Below, in pieces: positions 15,788 to 24,393 of a DNA stretch of 64,000 nucleotides. Positions within the stretch are counted from its first letter, which is position 1, and each line of letters begins with the position of its first letter. Both the position numbers and the translations under genes were made by a program. This DNA is from Ciceribacter sp. L1K22. Lineage in GTDB: Bacteria > Pseudomonadota > Alphaproteobacteria > Rhizobiales > Rhizobiaceae. The stretch spans positions 1,242,177 to 1,306,176 of the forward strand of contig NZ_JAGFPK010000001.1 of assembly GCF_017599385.1 (NCBI RefSeq), in the 5' to 3' direction. Below the pieces are notes generated by a model. That model worked only from the letters and a program-made list of their open reading frames with translations. It did no database searches and had not been told where the DNA came from.

Positions 15788-16438
15788 ATGACGGCCTACG
15801 AGATCAATCAGGCTCACGCGATCAGGGAGGAGGAGGCGCTCCGCGCCCTGTTCGAACCGACCCATGATTTGGCCGTCCGGAAATGCCTTCCGGCCCTTGG
15901 GCCCCATGCGCGGGAGTTCATCCGCCGCTCACCCTTCGTCTGCATCGGCACGCAGGACGGAAAGGGCAGGGCCGATGTGAGCCCGCGCGGCGATCCGGCG
16001 GGCTTCGTCCAGGTCCTTGATGCCCGCACGCTGGCGATCCCCGACCGCCCCGGCAACAATCGGCTCGACACCCTGGCCAACATCCTTGCCAACCCGTCGG
16101 TCGGCCTCCTCTTCATGATCCCCGGCTTCGATGACACGCTGCGCATCAACGGCCGCGCCACGCTCACCAGGGACCCGGCGCTGCTCGACACCATGGCCGT
16201 CGACAACCGCCGCCCGAAACTCGCGATCATCATCGACATCGCCGAAGTCTTCTTCCACTGCGCGAAGGCCTTCCGCCGCGCCGGCCTCTGGAACCCCGCC
16301 CACCACCAGCCCCGCTCCGACATGCCCTCGCTGGTCAAGATGATCCTAGACGATATCGGCGAGCCGCCGGTCGCGGAGGGCGAGCAGAGGGTAAAGGATG
16401 CGGAACTGGAAGAGGACTACAGGCGGACGATGTATTGA
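15788..16438 (+). CDS. Pyridoxamine 5'-phosphate oxidase family protein (MSMEG_1061-like)
   Basis: Protein of 216 residues with a split beta-barrel flavin-binding fold. Key segments are REFIRRSPFVCIGTQDGKGRADVSPRGDPAGFV and IPDRPGNNRLDTLANILANPSVGLLFMIPG, typical of FMN-dependent pyridoxamine phosphate oxidase-like proteins of the MSMEG_1061 group. HCAKAFRRAGLW near the C-terminus is also a family feature. GGGAGGAG precedes the ATG. The substrate is unknown; related proteins reduce electrophiles or act on F420- or FMN-linked compounds. A LysR gene is convergent with it. Confidence 0.85.
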   Translation: MTAYEINQAHAIREEEALRALFEPTHDLAVRKCLPALGPHAREFIRRSPFVCIGTQDGKGRADVSPRGDPAGFVQVLDARTLAIPDRPGNNRLDTLANILANPSVGLLFMIPGFDDTLRINGRATLTRDPALLDTMAVDNRRPKLAIIIDIAEVFFHCAKAFRRAGLWNPAHHQPRSDMPSLVKMILDDIGEPPVAEGEQRVKDAELEEDYRRTMY

Positions 16439-16465
16439 GAAAGCCTTCCAGCCCGCTTCCCTCCG

Positions 16466-17353
16466 TCAGTCGATGAATGCCGCCAGTTCGTCGGGCGTCC
16501 CCATCGGGAACCTCTGCTTGAGGTAGTCGAGAAAGGCCGAGACGCGGGCGCTGAGCAGTCGGCGCGAGGGATAAAGCGTCCAAAGCGCGATGGCGGGACC
16601 GTCCACGTCGCCCCAGTGTATCAGCGTACCACGCGCAAGATCATGACTGACGAGCGACAATGGCAGGCGCCCGGCACCCGCGCCGGCCCGAACCGCATCC
16701 CTGACCATGATCATTGATGACACCGCCAACACGGGCTCGACGGCGATTTTTTCCTCTCCGTTCGGACCCCTGATGGTCCACGGCATTCGGTCGCCCGCCG
16801 AGCGCACCACGGCCGGGACGGTTCGTCCGGCTGCTGGGCGTGCAAGCGCCGGATTGGCCGCGACAATCAGCCGGTCCCGCAGGAAGATACGGCCGACCAG
16901 GCTCTCGTCCGGATCGGGGTTGACCCGGATCACCAGATCGAAACCCTCCTCGATCATGTCGACCTCGCGGTCTTCCGTCGTCACCTCAAGTCTCACCTCG
17001 GGATACATCAGCGAAAACTCGGCGGCGATCTTTCCCATGGCCGTCTGCGAGAACAGCAAGGGCACGCTGATCCGCAGCCGGCCTTTCGGCCGCTCCCCGC
17101 CGGACGCGATGGCGGTCGCGGTTTCCTCCAGCTCGGTCAGCAGATGGCCCGCGCGCTCGTGCAGGGCACGTCCTTCCTCGGTCAGTTTCAGCGACCGGGC
17201 GCCGCGCTCGAAGAGGCGGATGCCAAGGCTCGCCTCCAGCTCCGATACGCGGCGGGACAAGGTCGCCTTAGGGCGGCCGGAGGCGCGAGCAGCCTTACCG
17301 AAACCGCCATGGCGGGCAACCAGAGTGAAATCGGCGAGGGCAAGCAGGTCCAT
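16466..17353 (-). CDS. LysR family transcriptional regulator
   Basis: Regulator of 295 residues. The helix-turn-helix is at residues 1-60 (DLLALADFTLVARHGGFGKAARASGRPKATLSRRVSELEASLGIRLF). The effector domain begins near residue 90. The ATG at 17353 begins the standard LysR N-terminus; upstream codons in frame lie in the promoter. It is divergent from the NmrA-type gene with a 204-bp gap holding an ATTG-N6-CAAT site. It probably controls that gene. Confidence 0.9.
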   Translation of the reverse strand: MDLLALADFTLVARHGGFGKAARASGRPKATLSRRVSELEASLGIRLFERGARSLKLTEEGRALHERAGHLLTELEETATAIASGGERPKGRLRISVPLLFSQTAMGKIAAEFSLMYPEVRLEVTTEDREVDMIEEGFDLVIRVNPDPDESLVGRIFLRDRLIVAANPALARPAAGRTVPAVVRSAGDRMPWTIRGPNGEEKIAVEPVLAVSSMIMVRDAVRAGAGAGRLPLSLVSHDLARGTLIHWGDVDGPAIALWTLYPSRRLLSARVSAFLDYLKQRFPMGTPDELAAFID

Positions 17354-17491
17354 GGATGTTCCGTGGTTGGGACAATGTGGTCTTTTACAGCACGCATCGG
17401 CGCGCCGGTAGATCACTGATCCGGAAGCCGACGGTCGTGCCTGCACATCGATCGTTCCACAAGTGAGACGATGCGTCCAGATTATCTGTCT

Positions 17492-17505
17492 ATTGGATCG
17501 TCAAT
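17492..17505. promoter_or_regulatory. LysR-type operator candidate (ATTG-N6-CAAT)
   Basis: Inverted repeat ATTG-GATCGT-CAAT, about 53 bp upstream of the NmrA-type gene and in the gap with the divergent LysR gene. A T-N11-A spacing is present (T at 17491, A at 17503). Confidence 0.45.
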
Positions 17506-17557
17506 GGTCCGTCCATATTCGGGGCGTCAACAACAACACCGCACCGGAGAAACCAAC

Positions 17558-18424
17558 ATGACCATCCTCGTAATCGGAGCCACAGGCCGCGTCGGCCGCC
17601 ATGTCGTGGACCAGCTCGTCAAGCGCAATGCCAAGGTTCGCGCCTTCACCCGCGACGCCTCGAAGGCGGATTTCCCCGCAGGCGTCGAGGTCGCCGAGGG
17701 CGACCTGCTCGATCTCGACGCCCTGCGCGCCGCATTTAATGGCGTCCGCACGCTCTTCCTGCTCAATGCCGTCACCGGCGACGAATTCACCCAAGCGATC
17801 ATCACGCTCAACATCGCCCGCGAGGCAGGCGTCGAGCGGGTCGTCTATCAGTCGGTGTTCGATGCCGACGGGGCCGTCAACGTCCCGCACTTCGCTGTGA
17901 AATCAGGTGCCGAGCGTATGCTCGCGCGAATGGGCTTTTCCGCCACCATCCTGCGTCCCAGCTATTTCATCGACAACGAGGTCATGGTCCGCGACGTCAT
18001 TGTCAACCACGGCGTCTACCCCATGCCGATCGGCAGCAAAGGCGTCGCCATGGTCGATGCCCGCGACATCGCCGAACTGGCCGCAATCGAACTCATCCGC
18101 CGCGATCAGGCGCCGGGCAAGCTGCCCATAGAGACCATCAATGTTGTCGGTCCCGATACCCTGACAGGCCCGGACGTGGCCGCGATCTGGTCGGACATCC
18201 TCGGCCGCCCGATCGCCTATGGCGGCGACGACCCGACCGGTTTCGAACAGAACATGGCGACCTTCATGCCCCAATGGACGGCCTATGAAATGCGCCTGAT
18301 GGCCGAACGCTACGTCAGCGACGGCATGATCCCGGACGATGGCGACGTCGAGCGCCTGACCCAGATACTCGGCAGGCCGCTCCACGGCTACCGCGACTTC
18401 GCGGCGGCGCTGGTGAAAGCATAA
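17558..18424 (+). CDS. NmrA/SDR-type NAD(P)-binding protein
   Basis: Protein of 288 residues with a Rossmann start MTILVIGATGRVGRHVVDQL, the GATGxxG motif of NmrA-like atypical SDR proteins. There is no classical Tyr-x3-Lys pair; VYQSVF and VPHFAVKSGAERML occupy that region. The C-terminal part (DVAAIWSDILGRPIAYGGDD) matches NAD(P)H:quinone-reductase-like or NmrA family members. The ATG at 17558 starts the Rossmann strand. The gene is divergent from a LysR regulator. Roles in redox sensing or quinone reduction are possible. Confidence 0.88.
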   Translation: MTILVIGATGRVGRHVVDQLVKRNAKVRAFTRDASKADFPAGVEVAEGDLLDLDALRAAFNGVRTLFLLNAVTGDEFTQAIITLNIAREAGVERVVYQSVFDADGAVNVPHFAVKSGAERMLARMGFSATILRPSYFIDNEVMVRDVIVNHGVYPMPIGSKGVAMVDARDIAELAAIELIRRDQAPGKLPIETINVVGPDTLTGPDVAAIWSDILGRPIAYGGDDPTGFEQNMATFMPQWTAYEMRLMAERYVSDGMIPDDGDVERLTQILGRPLHGYRDFAAALVKA

Positions 18425-18437
18425 CGGACATCGGTGG

Positions 18438-18460
18438 GGCGGCGGGTCTTACTCGCCGCC
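18438..18460. terminator. Hairpin between convergent genes
   Basis: GGCGGCG (18438-18444) pairs with CGCCGCC (18454-18460), extended by G-T, G-C and T-A pairs to a 10-bp stem with a 3-base loop. It lies between the convergent NmrA-type and MAPEG genes and could end both transcripts. No T-tract follows. Confidence 0.45.
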
Positions 18461-18506
18461 TCGTGTCTGATGCCCGAAGATCCCAAATCCGCGCGGTCGC
18501 CGGAGT

Positions 18507-18890
18507 TCACCCCGTCCTGATCAACGCCCCCACCGTGCCGCCCACCAGGAGCGTCAGCGCCACCACCCACGTCACCGCGGCACCCGGTCCGCGTTTCTTG
18601 GCGTCGGCGTAATATTCCACCGCATAGAGCGCCCGCCCGCCCGTCCAGATCAGGCCGAGGGTTCCGGCGAAGACGTCGGAGACATAGGTGCCGAACAACC
18701 AGAGCGAGGGCAAAAACAGCACCATCTGCTCCACCGTGTTCTGCTGCACCCGGAAGATCCGCTCGAAATGCACGTTGCCGGTCGTCTTCGGCGCCTCGAT
18801 GCCATATTGCTGGCGCGCCTGGCCCACCTTGATGAAGAAGAAGGTATAGGCGATCAGCGCGGCGAAGGTGGCAAGCACGGTATAGCGCAT
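18507..18890 (-). CDS. MAPEG family membrane protein
   Basis: Protein of 127 residues with four predicted transmembrane helices. The family signature is visible: a hydrophobic first helix (RYTVLATFAALIAYTFFFIKV) and FERIFRVQQNTVEQMVLFLPSLWLFG, where the Glu-Arg and Gln-Asn-x3-Glu residues are typical of MAPEG proteins (microsomal glutathione transferase-like). The ATG at 18890 starts the first helix; an upstream extension lacks support. A role in glutathione conjugation or lipid peroxide handling is known for the family but not shown here. Confidence 0.88.
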   Translation of the reverse strand: MRYTVLATFAALIAYTFFFIKVGQARQQYGIEAPKTTGNVHFERIFRVQQNTVEQMVLFLPSLWLFGTYVSDVFAGTLGLIWTGGRALYAVEYYADAKKRGPGAAVTWVVALTLLVGGTVGALIRTG

Positions 18891-19101
18891 CGGCGGCTCC
18901 TGGTTCGGTGGCGGCGCCGGCGAGGCGACGCTGTTCCATCTGACCCGGTCCGCTTTTGCGAACGTGAGGGCAGGCAGGCTTAACCGGCCAAACCGGAGCG
19001 ACGCTTGCGCACCACGTTTGGTCAGCTTGCCGGCCTTGCTTATGACGGATTGCTTGCGCATCATGGAGGCGAAGCAGTGCATGGAGGAAAGAGGACCGCG
19101 C

Positions 19102-19758
19102 ATGACCGAGTATTTCCGTTTTAGCCGGGCCTATGACGTTCCCGAACTGGTCGCCGACGGCATCGTCCATGGCGTGGGCGTGGTCTTCGCGCTGATCGGC
19201 GCTACCGCGCTGATCTTCTATGCCACGGTCTGGTCGAGCCATGGCGAGCTTGCTGCCGCCTGGATCTACGGCCTCGGCCTCGTTCTCGCGCTCGCAGCTT
19301 CCTTCACCTACAACATGTGGCCGCATTCGCGCACCAAGTGGATCCTGCGCCGGCTCGATCATTCGGCGATCTTCGTCCTGATCGCCGCCACCTATACGCC
19401 CTTCCTGCAGCGCGGCGCGGAGAACCCGTTCATCCTGACGTTGCTGATCGGCATTTGGGTGTTCGCCGCTCTCGGCATTGCGGTCAAATGCATCTTCCCC
19501 GGCCGCTATGATCGCCTCGCCATCCTGCTCTATCTCGGCATGGGTTGGAGCGGTCTGATGGCTGTCGGGCCGATTTCCGAGTATTTGCCGATGGTCTCGC
19601 TGGTGCTGATCGTCGTCGGCGGCGTCATCTATTCGGCCGGTGTCATCTTCCACGTCTGGGAAAAACTGCGCTTCCAGAACGCGATCTGGCACGGCTTCGT
19701 CGTCTCGGCCGCCGCTGTACACTATACGGCGGTATTCACCACTTTCAGCCTCAGCTGA
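19102..19758 (+). CDS. Hemolysin III/TrhA family membrane protein
   Basis: Protein of 218 residues with seven predicted transmembrane helices, related to PAQR receptors. Conserved segments are YDVPELVADGIVHGVGVVFA, NMWPHSRTKWILRRLDHSAIF and FHVWEKLRFQNAIWHGFVV, carrying the histidines thought to bind a metal. GGAGGAAAGAGG just upstream fixes the ATG at 19102. It is monocistronic. TrhA homologues are linked to membrane fluidity; cytolysis is not established for most. Confidence 0.9.
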   Translation: MTEYFRFSRAYDVPELVADGIVHGVGVVFALIGATALIFYATVWSSHGELAAAWIYGLGLVLALAASFTYNMWPHSRTKWILRRLDHSAIFVLIAATYTPFLQRGAENPFILTLLIGIWVFAALGIAVKCIFPGRYDRLAILLYLGMGWSGLMAVGPISEYLPMVSLVLIVVGGVIYSAGVIFHVWEKLRFQNAIWHGFVVSAAAVHYTAVFTTFSLS

Positions 19759-19768
19759 GCAGACCCCG

Positions 19769-20284
19769 TCACGGTTCGCAACCGTCCGCCGGTTTCAACG
19801 TGTCCACAAGGTGCGACACGACGGCGTCATAGACCGCAAGCTGCGCCTGAGGATAAACGAGCTGGAAAAAGGCGGCTTCCCCGTCGCAGAGCGCAATGCC
19901 GCGCACGTAGATCACCCGTCCGTCCTTCGTGCCCGAATAGCTGGTCCAGCGATCGGTCGTCTTCTCATAGCTGATCTGCCATCCGTCGACGAACGCTGCC
20001 GTGTTTCGCCGGTCGTCCGCCTCCGCCCGGAAATCGCCCTCGGCAACGCTGGTTCCCCACACCCTGAGTTCCGCAGTCTTGTCGGCGCTCTCGAAGGTGT
20101 CGCCGTCGCCATTGTCGGCGCTCGACGCGATCAGGAAATCCGCCGGCACCTCGATCTCGTAGCCGAACCGCGCATTGGCGTGATGGCGCCATTCCACCGC
20201 CATCGCTGCCGATGCCGCAAGGTGCGCAGCCACAAGACCTGCGGCCCAAAGCGTCACGCCCGCTCTCCTCTTTCGCCTCGTCAT
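19769..20284 (-). CDS. Exported uncharacterised protein
   Basis: Protein of 171 residues with a signal peptide (basic start MTRRKRRAG, hydrophobic core, cleavage likely after AMA at about residue 28). The mature part reads as a periplasmic beta-rich domain: RFGYEIEVPADFLIASSADNGDGDTFESADKTAELRVWG, then VDGWQISYEKTTDRWTSYSGTKDGRVIYVRGIALC. Many rhizobial secreted proteins have this plan, but no function is known to me. GGAGG lies upstream of the ATG. It is convergent with the hemolysin III-type gene. Confidence 0.8.
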   Translation of the reverse strand: MTRRKRRAGVTLWAAGLVAAHLAASAAMAVEWRHHANARFGYEIEVPADFLIASSADNGDGDTFESADKTAELRVWGTSVAEGDFRAEADDRRNTAAFVDGWQISYEKTTDRWTSYSGTKDGRVIYVRGIALCDGEAAFFQLVYPQAQLAVYDAVVSHLVDTLKPADGCEP

Positions 20285-20416
20285 GCCATGTCCTCCTCGT
20301 CTTGCCGCGCGATTTTATCGGCCCTTTGCGCGCCGTGCCAGCGCCGCTTTCGTCTGGACAGGCGGGCAGGGGGCTGTCTATGAGAGGCGGCAATCCCGCC
20401 GTATTTGAGACAGCCC

Positions 20417-20917
20417 ATGCCCAGCCCGCTCACCATCCGCCCCGCCGTCGAAGCCGACCTGCCGGTCATCCGTGACATCTATAACGACGCGGTGGCAAAC
20501 ACGACCGCGATCTGGAACGAGGTCCTGGTCGATCTCGACAATCGCCGCGACTGGTGGCGGCTGCGGACCGAACGCGGCTTCCCGGTTCTGGTCGCCGAGC
20601 GAGACGGTCAGACGATAGGCTATGCCTCCTACGGCGACTGGCGCGCCTTCGATGGCTACCGCCACACGGTCGAGCATTCCGTCTATGTGGACCGCACCTG
20701 CCGCGGCGGCGGCATCGGCAAAGCGCTGCTCTCAGCGCTCATCGAGCACGCTCGCGGCAACGACAAGCACGTGATGATCGCCGCCATCGAGGCCGGTAAC
20801 GCCGCCTCCATCGCGCTGCACGAGAAGCTCGGCTTCACCCTTGTCGGCATCCACCGCGAGGTCGGAACCAAGTTCGGCCGCTGGCTGGATCTGGCGATGA
20901 TGGAACTCAGGCTCTGA
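20417..20917 (+). CDS. GNAT N-acetyltransferase, phosphinothricin/amino-acid acetyltransferase-like
   Basis: Protein of 166 residues similar to the Pat/YncA (MnaT) group, which acetylates phosphinothricin, methionine sulfone or similar amino acids. Group features are TIRPAVEADLPVIRDIYNDAVANTTAIWNE, YRHTVEHSVYVDRTCRGGGIGKALL (acetyl-CoA loop) and the end HREVGTKFGRWLDLAMMEL. The ATG at 20417 has only weak upstream pairing; a TTG four codons earlier is possible. It stops 4 bp before the convergent lipoprotein gene. Confidence 0.9.
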   Translation: MPSPLTIRPAVEADLPVIRDIYNDAVANTTAIWNEVLVDLDNRRDWWRLRTERGFPVLVAERDGQTIGYASYGDWRAFDGYRHTVEHSVYVDRTCRGGGIGKALLSALIEHARGNDKHVMIAAIEAGNAASIALHEKLGFTLVGIHREVGTKFGRWLDLAMMELRL

Positions 20918-20921
20918 CGCC

Positions 20922-21512
20922 TCACTGCGACGGCGCCGCCGTGGGCACGACGCCCGCCGGAGCGACCGTTCCCGGCGCCGGCGCGCCCCAGACCGTGATC
21001 GGCTGGCCGTCCTTCGTCAGCACGCGGGAATCATAGAACGACAGAGCCGCCTGCAATTGCGCCGTATCGCTGCAGCGGTTGATGATGCCGCCGATATAGG
21101 TCACGCAGTCGCTGGTCGCGCCCTGAACCGAGCCTGTTGCCCAATCCTTGACGATGCCATCAGGTCCGACCAGGAAATAGGAGAGGCGGTTGTTCGTGCT
21201 GACCGTTTCCCGGCCGACGAGGCCGCCGAAGCTGCTGCCCGTCTCCGTCCGCGCCGCCGGGGCCATGTGGCGGTAAATCGTCATGCCATTCGCAAGCTGC
21301 GTCGAGCCCAGCATCGGGCCGAAGGTCGCGCGGTCGTTGCCGGCAAGCTGGTCCATCGGAGATTGCCCGAGGCCCGCCACCTGGGCATAGGGCCGTCCCA
21401 GCGCGTAGCTTGTGAACGAGCGATTGGCCGCGCCTTCGGCCTTTTCCGCGACTGACGAACATCCAGAAAACGCAAGCACAATCGCCAGCGACGCCACGAC
21501 CGAAAGACGCAT
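20922..21512 (-). CDS. Putative lipoprotein
   Basis: Protein of 196 residues. The signal sequence MRLSVVASLAIVLAFSGC ends in a lipobox-like FSGC, so lipidation at Cys18 is likely. The mature part has a central domain (FGPMLGSTQLANGMTIYRHMAPAARTETGSSFGGLVGRETVSTNNRLSYFLVGPDGIVKDWATG) and a Pro/Ala-rich tail. Two cysteines (SDCVTYIGGIINRC) could pair. GGGG precedes the ATG at weak strength. The function is unknown. Confidence 0.75.
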   Translation of the reverse strand: MRLSVVASLAIVLAFSGCSSVAEKAEGAANRSFTSYALGRPYAQVAGLGQSPMDQLAGNDRATFGPMLGSTQLANGMTIYRHMAPAARTETGSSFGGLVGRETVSTNNRLSYFLVGPDGIVKDWATGSVQGATSDCVTYIGGIINRCSDTAQLQAALSFYDSRVLTKDGQPITVWGAPAPGTVAPAGVVPTAAPSQ

Positions 21513-21632
21513 GCCCGTTCCCCTTTGCTGTTCCGCCCATCACAACCGCAAAACGCCGGTCGCACAAGTCTCGCGCGATCGGCGGGCAAGGGTTTTCCAA
21601 AGGTCAATCGATTACTTAGGCGTCATGCTGCC

Positions 21633-22370
21633 TCATTCGATCCGGACCCGCGCCATCTCGCCCTTTATCCGGATCGAAGGCCTGGCGCCGGGCGTATTGG
21701 GCAGGGCGCTGTCGACATACGAGGCGATGGTCTCCACCGCATAGCTGACCGGCGTCGGGGTCAGGAACCGCAGCGTCGCGTCGAGCATCTTGCCGGAGAT
21801 CGCGATCACCTCGTCGTTCGCCACCCGCTCGAAGGCAAGCCGTGCCCGGAGAGCGGCGCCCGCGACATCGATCTCGTGCGCATGACCGGTGAAGTGAAAG
21901 TCGCCGGCATCGCTGTTCACCTGGACTAGCGAAAACTCGCCGTCGAGCGTCATCCGCGCTGCCTTCTGGTCGATGATCACGGCTGTTCCCGCACGCGCGT
22001 TGGCGCTCAGCGTCATCCTGCAGTCGCTCCAGTCGAGGAAGTGCGGTGCCCGGCCGACATCGACAAGCAAGGTGTCGCCGTCCACGGTGAGCGACCCTTC
22101 CGCCGGGCAGGCATCGGAAAACCAGCTCGATCGCCAAAGAGCAGCCCAGCCATGCCGCTCGCCGGAAAGCTCGGCGGTCAGCGGCCCCTCGGATTTTGTC
22201 GTGATCTCGATCTCGCTTGCCGTGCCGGTGACGCGGATCTTTGACACCGCAGCAAGATCGAGCGGTCCGGCCGCCGCGTCACGGGTGCTGACCAGCGAGA
22301 CGAGGCCGTCGATAGTGGCGACGGCGATTGCCGCGCCGGCGATGGAAAGAAGGATGGTTCGGGTGCGCAT
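21633..22370 (-). CDS. Uncharacterised exported or membrane-anchored protein
   Basis: Protein of 245 residues. An N-terminal hydrophobic segment (TILLSIAGAAIAVATIDGLVSLV) serves as a signal anchor or signal peptide. The rest has repeated short beta strands (KIRVTGTASEIEITTKSEGPLTAELSGE, then SDAGDFHFTGHAHEIDVAGAALRARLAFE), resembling beta-helical DUF4097-like adhesin domains. AAGGAG precedes the ATG. It is divergent from a membrane-bound AraC gene with a 22-bp perfect palindrome between, so the two are probably co-regulated. Confidence 0.75.
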   Translation of the reverse strand: MRTRTILLSIAGAAIAVATIDGLVSLVSTRDAAAGPLDLAAVSKIRVTGTASEIEITTKSEGPLTAELSGERHGWAALWRSSWFSDACPAEGSLTVDGDTLLVDVGRAPHFLDWSDCRMTLSANARAGTAVIIDQKAARMTLDGEFSLVQVNSDAGDFHFTGHAHEIDVAGAALRARLAFERVANDEVIAISGKMLDATLRFLTPTPVSYAVETIASYVDSALPNTPGARPSIRIKGEMARVRIE

Positions 22371-22430
22371 TTTGAGGCTCCTTGTTGGCCGTTTCGATGC
22401 CTCCATCCACCATCAGTGCACGCCGCCGGC

Positions 22431-22452
22431 GACCTGAAACGCGTTTCAGGTC
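22431..22452. promoter_or_regulatory. Perfect 22-bp palindrome operator candidate
   Basis: The half-site GACCTGAAACG is followed directly by its exact reverse complement CGTTTCAGGTC. It lies 61 bp upstream of the exported-protein start and 60 bp upstream of the AraC start, almost midway. A dimeric repressor is the natural reader. The AraC-type protein itself normally binds direct repeats, so a TetR- or LacI-type regulator located elsewhere is also possible. Confidence 0.7.
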
Positions 22453-22512
22453 GACCTTGATCGCGCATAAGGGCATGATCGGTCTCTCAAAACGTCCCGG
22501 AATGCCGCTCGC

Positions 22513-23574
22513 ATGATCTTCGTCCCGCTTTCCTTCCTCGTCTCGCTCTATCTGCTCGTCTTTCTCGTCCGCCTCGCTTGGCAGGGGCGCGGCGGCGGTG
22601 GCGGAAACGGACTCTTCCTGCTGCTTCTGTCCGTTCACATTGTCCAGAGCCTGCTGGTCGGTCTGCGCTGGGGTTATGGCGTCACGGCGATCCTGCCGCT
22701 TCTGTCAACGCTTGCCGGCCTCGTGCCGCCGCTCTCATGGCTCGCCTTCCGCGATCTGGCGCAGGAGCGGCGGGGATTGACCTGGCGGGACGCGATTCAC
22801 CTGCTGCCCATGCTGCTCGTCCTCGTGCTGCTGTTCGTCTGGCGCAGCGGCGTGGATATCGTGATCGTCGCCACCTTCGTGGGCTATGGCGGGGCGCTGC
22901 TGTGGCTTTCCCGCCTTGGGCCTGATGGCCTCGTCGCCTCGCGCCTCGACGGCTCGCTCAGGTCCTGGCGCGCCCTGCAACTGACGGGCGTCGTCCTGGT
23001 CGGTTCGGCGGTGGTGGACGTGCTGATCAGCCTCGACATGCTGGTCGGCGGCGGCCGTCATTCCCCCGCCGTGGTTTCGGTCGCGACCACGATCGTGCTT
23101 CTGCTGCTCGGCATCGCAGCCGTGGCCGTCGGTCAGGTGGAAAGCGAGGACGATGAGGAGGAGGCGGCAGGTAGCGCCACGGCGGCGGTGGTGGCGCCGG
23201 AATCAACCGGACCGTCCGACGAGGATCAAAGGCTCGCCGCCGAACTCGACCGACTGATGGCCGAGCGCCGGCTTTATGCCGATGCGGGCCTCAACCTGTC
23301 GCGGCTTGCCCGCCGGCTCGGCTCACCCGCCCGCGCCGTCTCCCATGCGGTCAATCGCGTTCACGGCATGAGCGTCTCGCAATACGTGAACGAGCGGCGC
23401 GTGGCCGACGCCTGCCGACTGCTGTCGGCAACGGACATGCCGGTCACGAGGGTCGCCTATGAGGCGGGCTTCATGACCAAATCGAATTTCAATCGGGAAT
23501 TCCTGCGCGTCACGGGCATGAACCCGAGCGACTGGAGAAAGGAGAAGGCGAGCGGTCAGATGACGTCGGTGTGA
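22513..23574 (+). CDS. Membrane-anchored AraC family transcriptional regulator
   Basis: Protein of 353 residues. The first 210 residues contain about seven hydrophobic helices (FLVSLYLLVFLVRLAW, LFLLLLSVHIVQSLLVGL, LLPMLLVLVLLFVW, VVSVATTIVLLLLGIAAVAV and others). An acidic linker (ESEDDEEEAAG) follows, and the C-terminal 110 residues form an AraC double helix-turn-helix (LNLSRLARRLGSPARAVSHAVN and VTRVAYEAGFMTKSNFNREFLRVTGMNPSDWRK). It probably senses a membrane signal. It is divergent from an exported protein gene. Its end overlaps the convergent small membrane gene by 19 bp. Confidence 0.88.
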   Translation: MIFVPLSFLVSLYLLVFLVRLAWQGRGGGGGNGLFLLLLSVHIVQSLLVGLRWGYGVTAILPLLSTLAGLVPPLSWLAFRDLAQERRGLTWRDAIHLLPMLLVLVLLFVWRSGVDIVIVATFVGYGGALLWLSRLGPDGLVASRLDGSLRSWRALQLTGVVLVGSAVVDVLISLDMLVGGGRHSPAVVSVATTIVLLLLGIAAVAVGQVESEDDEEEAAGSATAAVVAPESTGPSDEDQRLAAELDRLMAERRLYADAGLNLSRLARRLGSPARAVSHAVNRVHGMSVSQYVNERRVADACRLLSATDMPVTRVAYEAGFMTKSNFNREFLRVTGMNPSDWRKEKASGQMTSV

Positions 23575-23789
23575 CGTGTCAGCACCGGCGGCTTGCCGCG
23601 ATGGCTGCGGGCGTGGACCAGCGATCCGATGATCAGGGCCGGGAGGGTCACCGGCCAGATGAGGCAGGCGAGCAATCCCACAAGTCTGCTGCCATCGAAA
23701 CGGTTGCCGCCCGCCATGCCCTCGGCAAACGTCATGCCCAGCATCAGCAGGGCAGGCACGAGCCAGAGAAGGGTCAGCGGCAGGGTCAT
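23556..23789 (-). CDS. Small membrane protein
   Basis: Protein of 77 residues with two predicted transmembrane helices (LPLTLLWLVPALLMLGMTF and LVGLLACLIWPVTLPALIIGSLVHA). It lacks a recognised family. A weak ribosome site is present. It overlaps the end of the AraC gene in convergent orientation, a common sign of real small rhizobial genes, but it could also be spurious. Confidence 0.55.
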   Translation of the reverse strand: MTLPLTLLWLVPALLMLGMTFAEGMAGGNRFDGSRLVGLLACLIWPVTLPALIIGSLVHARSHRGKPPVLTRHTDVI

Positions 23790-24009
23790 TTGATTTCACG
23801 TCATGAAAATATATTGAACGTTAACCATGTTGACTGATTTGCTCCACTTCGTCCACCCGTGAAAATTGGCAGATGTGAAGTTGGAACAACGGCTTGATGA
23901 AAGATCGCCGGAAATGATCGGATCTCGCCTCAATTCCGCGTGAATTGCAGGGTTTTGTGAACTTATTCTTAGCTCCGCCATTGTATCCTGACCATGGAGG
24001 AGCCAAATC

Positions 24010-24267
24010 ATGGGCATGGAAACGATGCTGATCATCGCCGCGTTTGCGGCAGTCGCCACGACCCTCGTGGCCGGTTCGATGGGGTGTGCCGTTTATGGAA
24101 TGGCAAAGGCCCAGAGCCGGATTCACCGCGAGGAGCGATCGGTGGCCGAAGCGGTCCAGAAGGCCCGCAAGGCCGCAGCCCGCCGGGCACGTAAGCCCGC
24201 CGTCCGCAAGCCTGCCGTCAAGATCCGCCGGCCGGTTGCCGATCCGGTGCATCACGCCGCGATGTGA
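24010..24267 (+). CDS. Small membrane-anchored basic protein
   Basis: Protein of 85 residues. One N-terminal membrane helix (METMLIIAAFAAVATTLVAGSMGCAVYGM) is followed by a strongly basic tail (KARKAAARRARKPAVRKPAVKIRRPV). A strong GGAGGA lies before the ATG. The tail could bind nucleic acid or polyanions. No family is recognised. The preceding 220 bp are AT-rich and non-coding, with room for its promoter. Confidence 0.65.
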   Translation: MGMETMLIIAAFAAVATTLVAGSMGCAVYGMAKAQSRIHREERSVAEAVQKARKAAARRARKPAVRKPAVKIRRPVADPVHHAAM

Positions 24268-24354
24268 CGGCCGACCGATGGGGTGACGACAACAGGATGC
24301 GTGGACAGCGCACCCTCGTCCTCGGCCATTGCCCACGAAAATGAAGAGGATGAC

Positions 24355-24374
24355 CGGAGCGCGAAGGCGCTCCG
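24355..24374. terminator. Bidirectional hairpin after msrB
   Basis: CGGAGCGC pairs with GCGCTCCG around GAAG in an 8-bp perfect stem between the convergent small basic protein gene and msrB. ATCTTGTTT follows on the plus strand. A terminator is plausible. Confidence 0.5.
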
Positions 24375-24393
24375 ATCTTGTTTCGGCGTCCCG

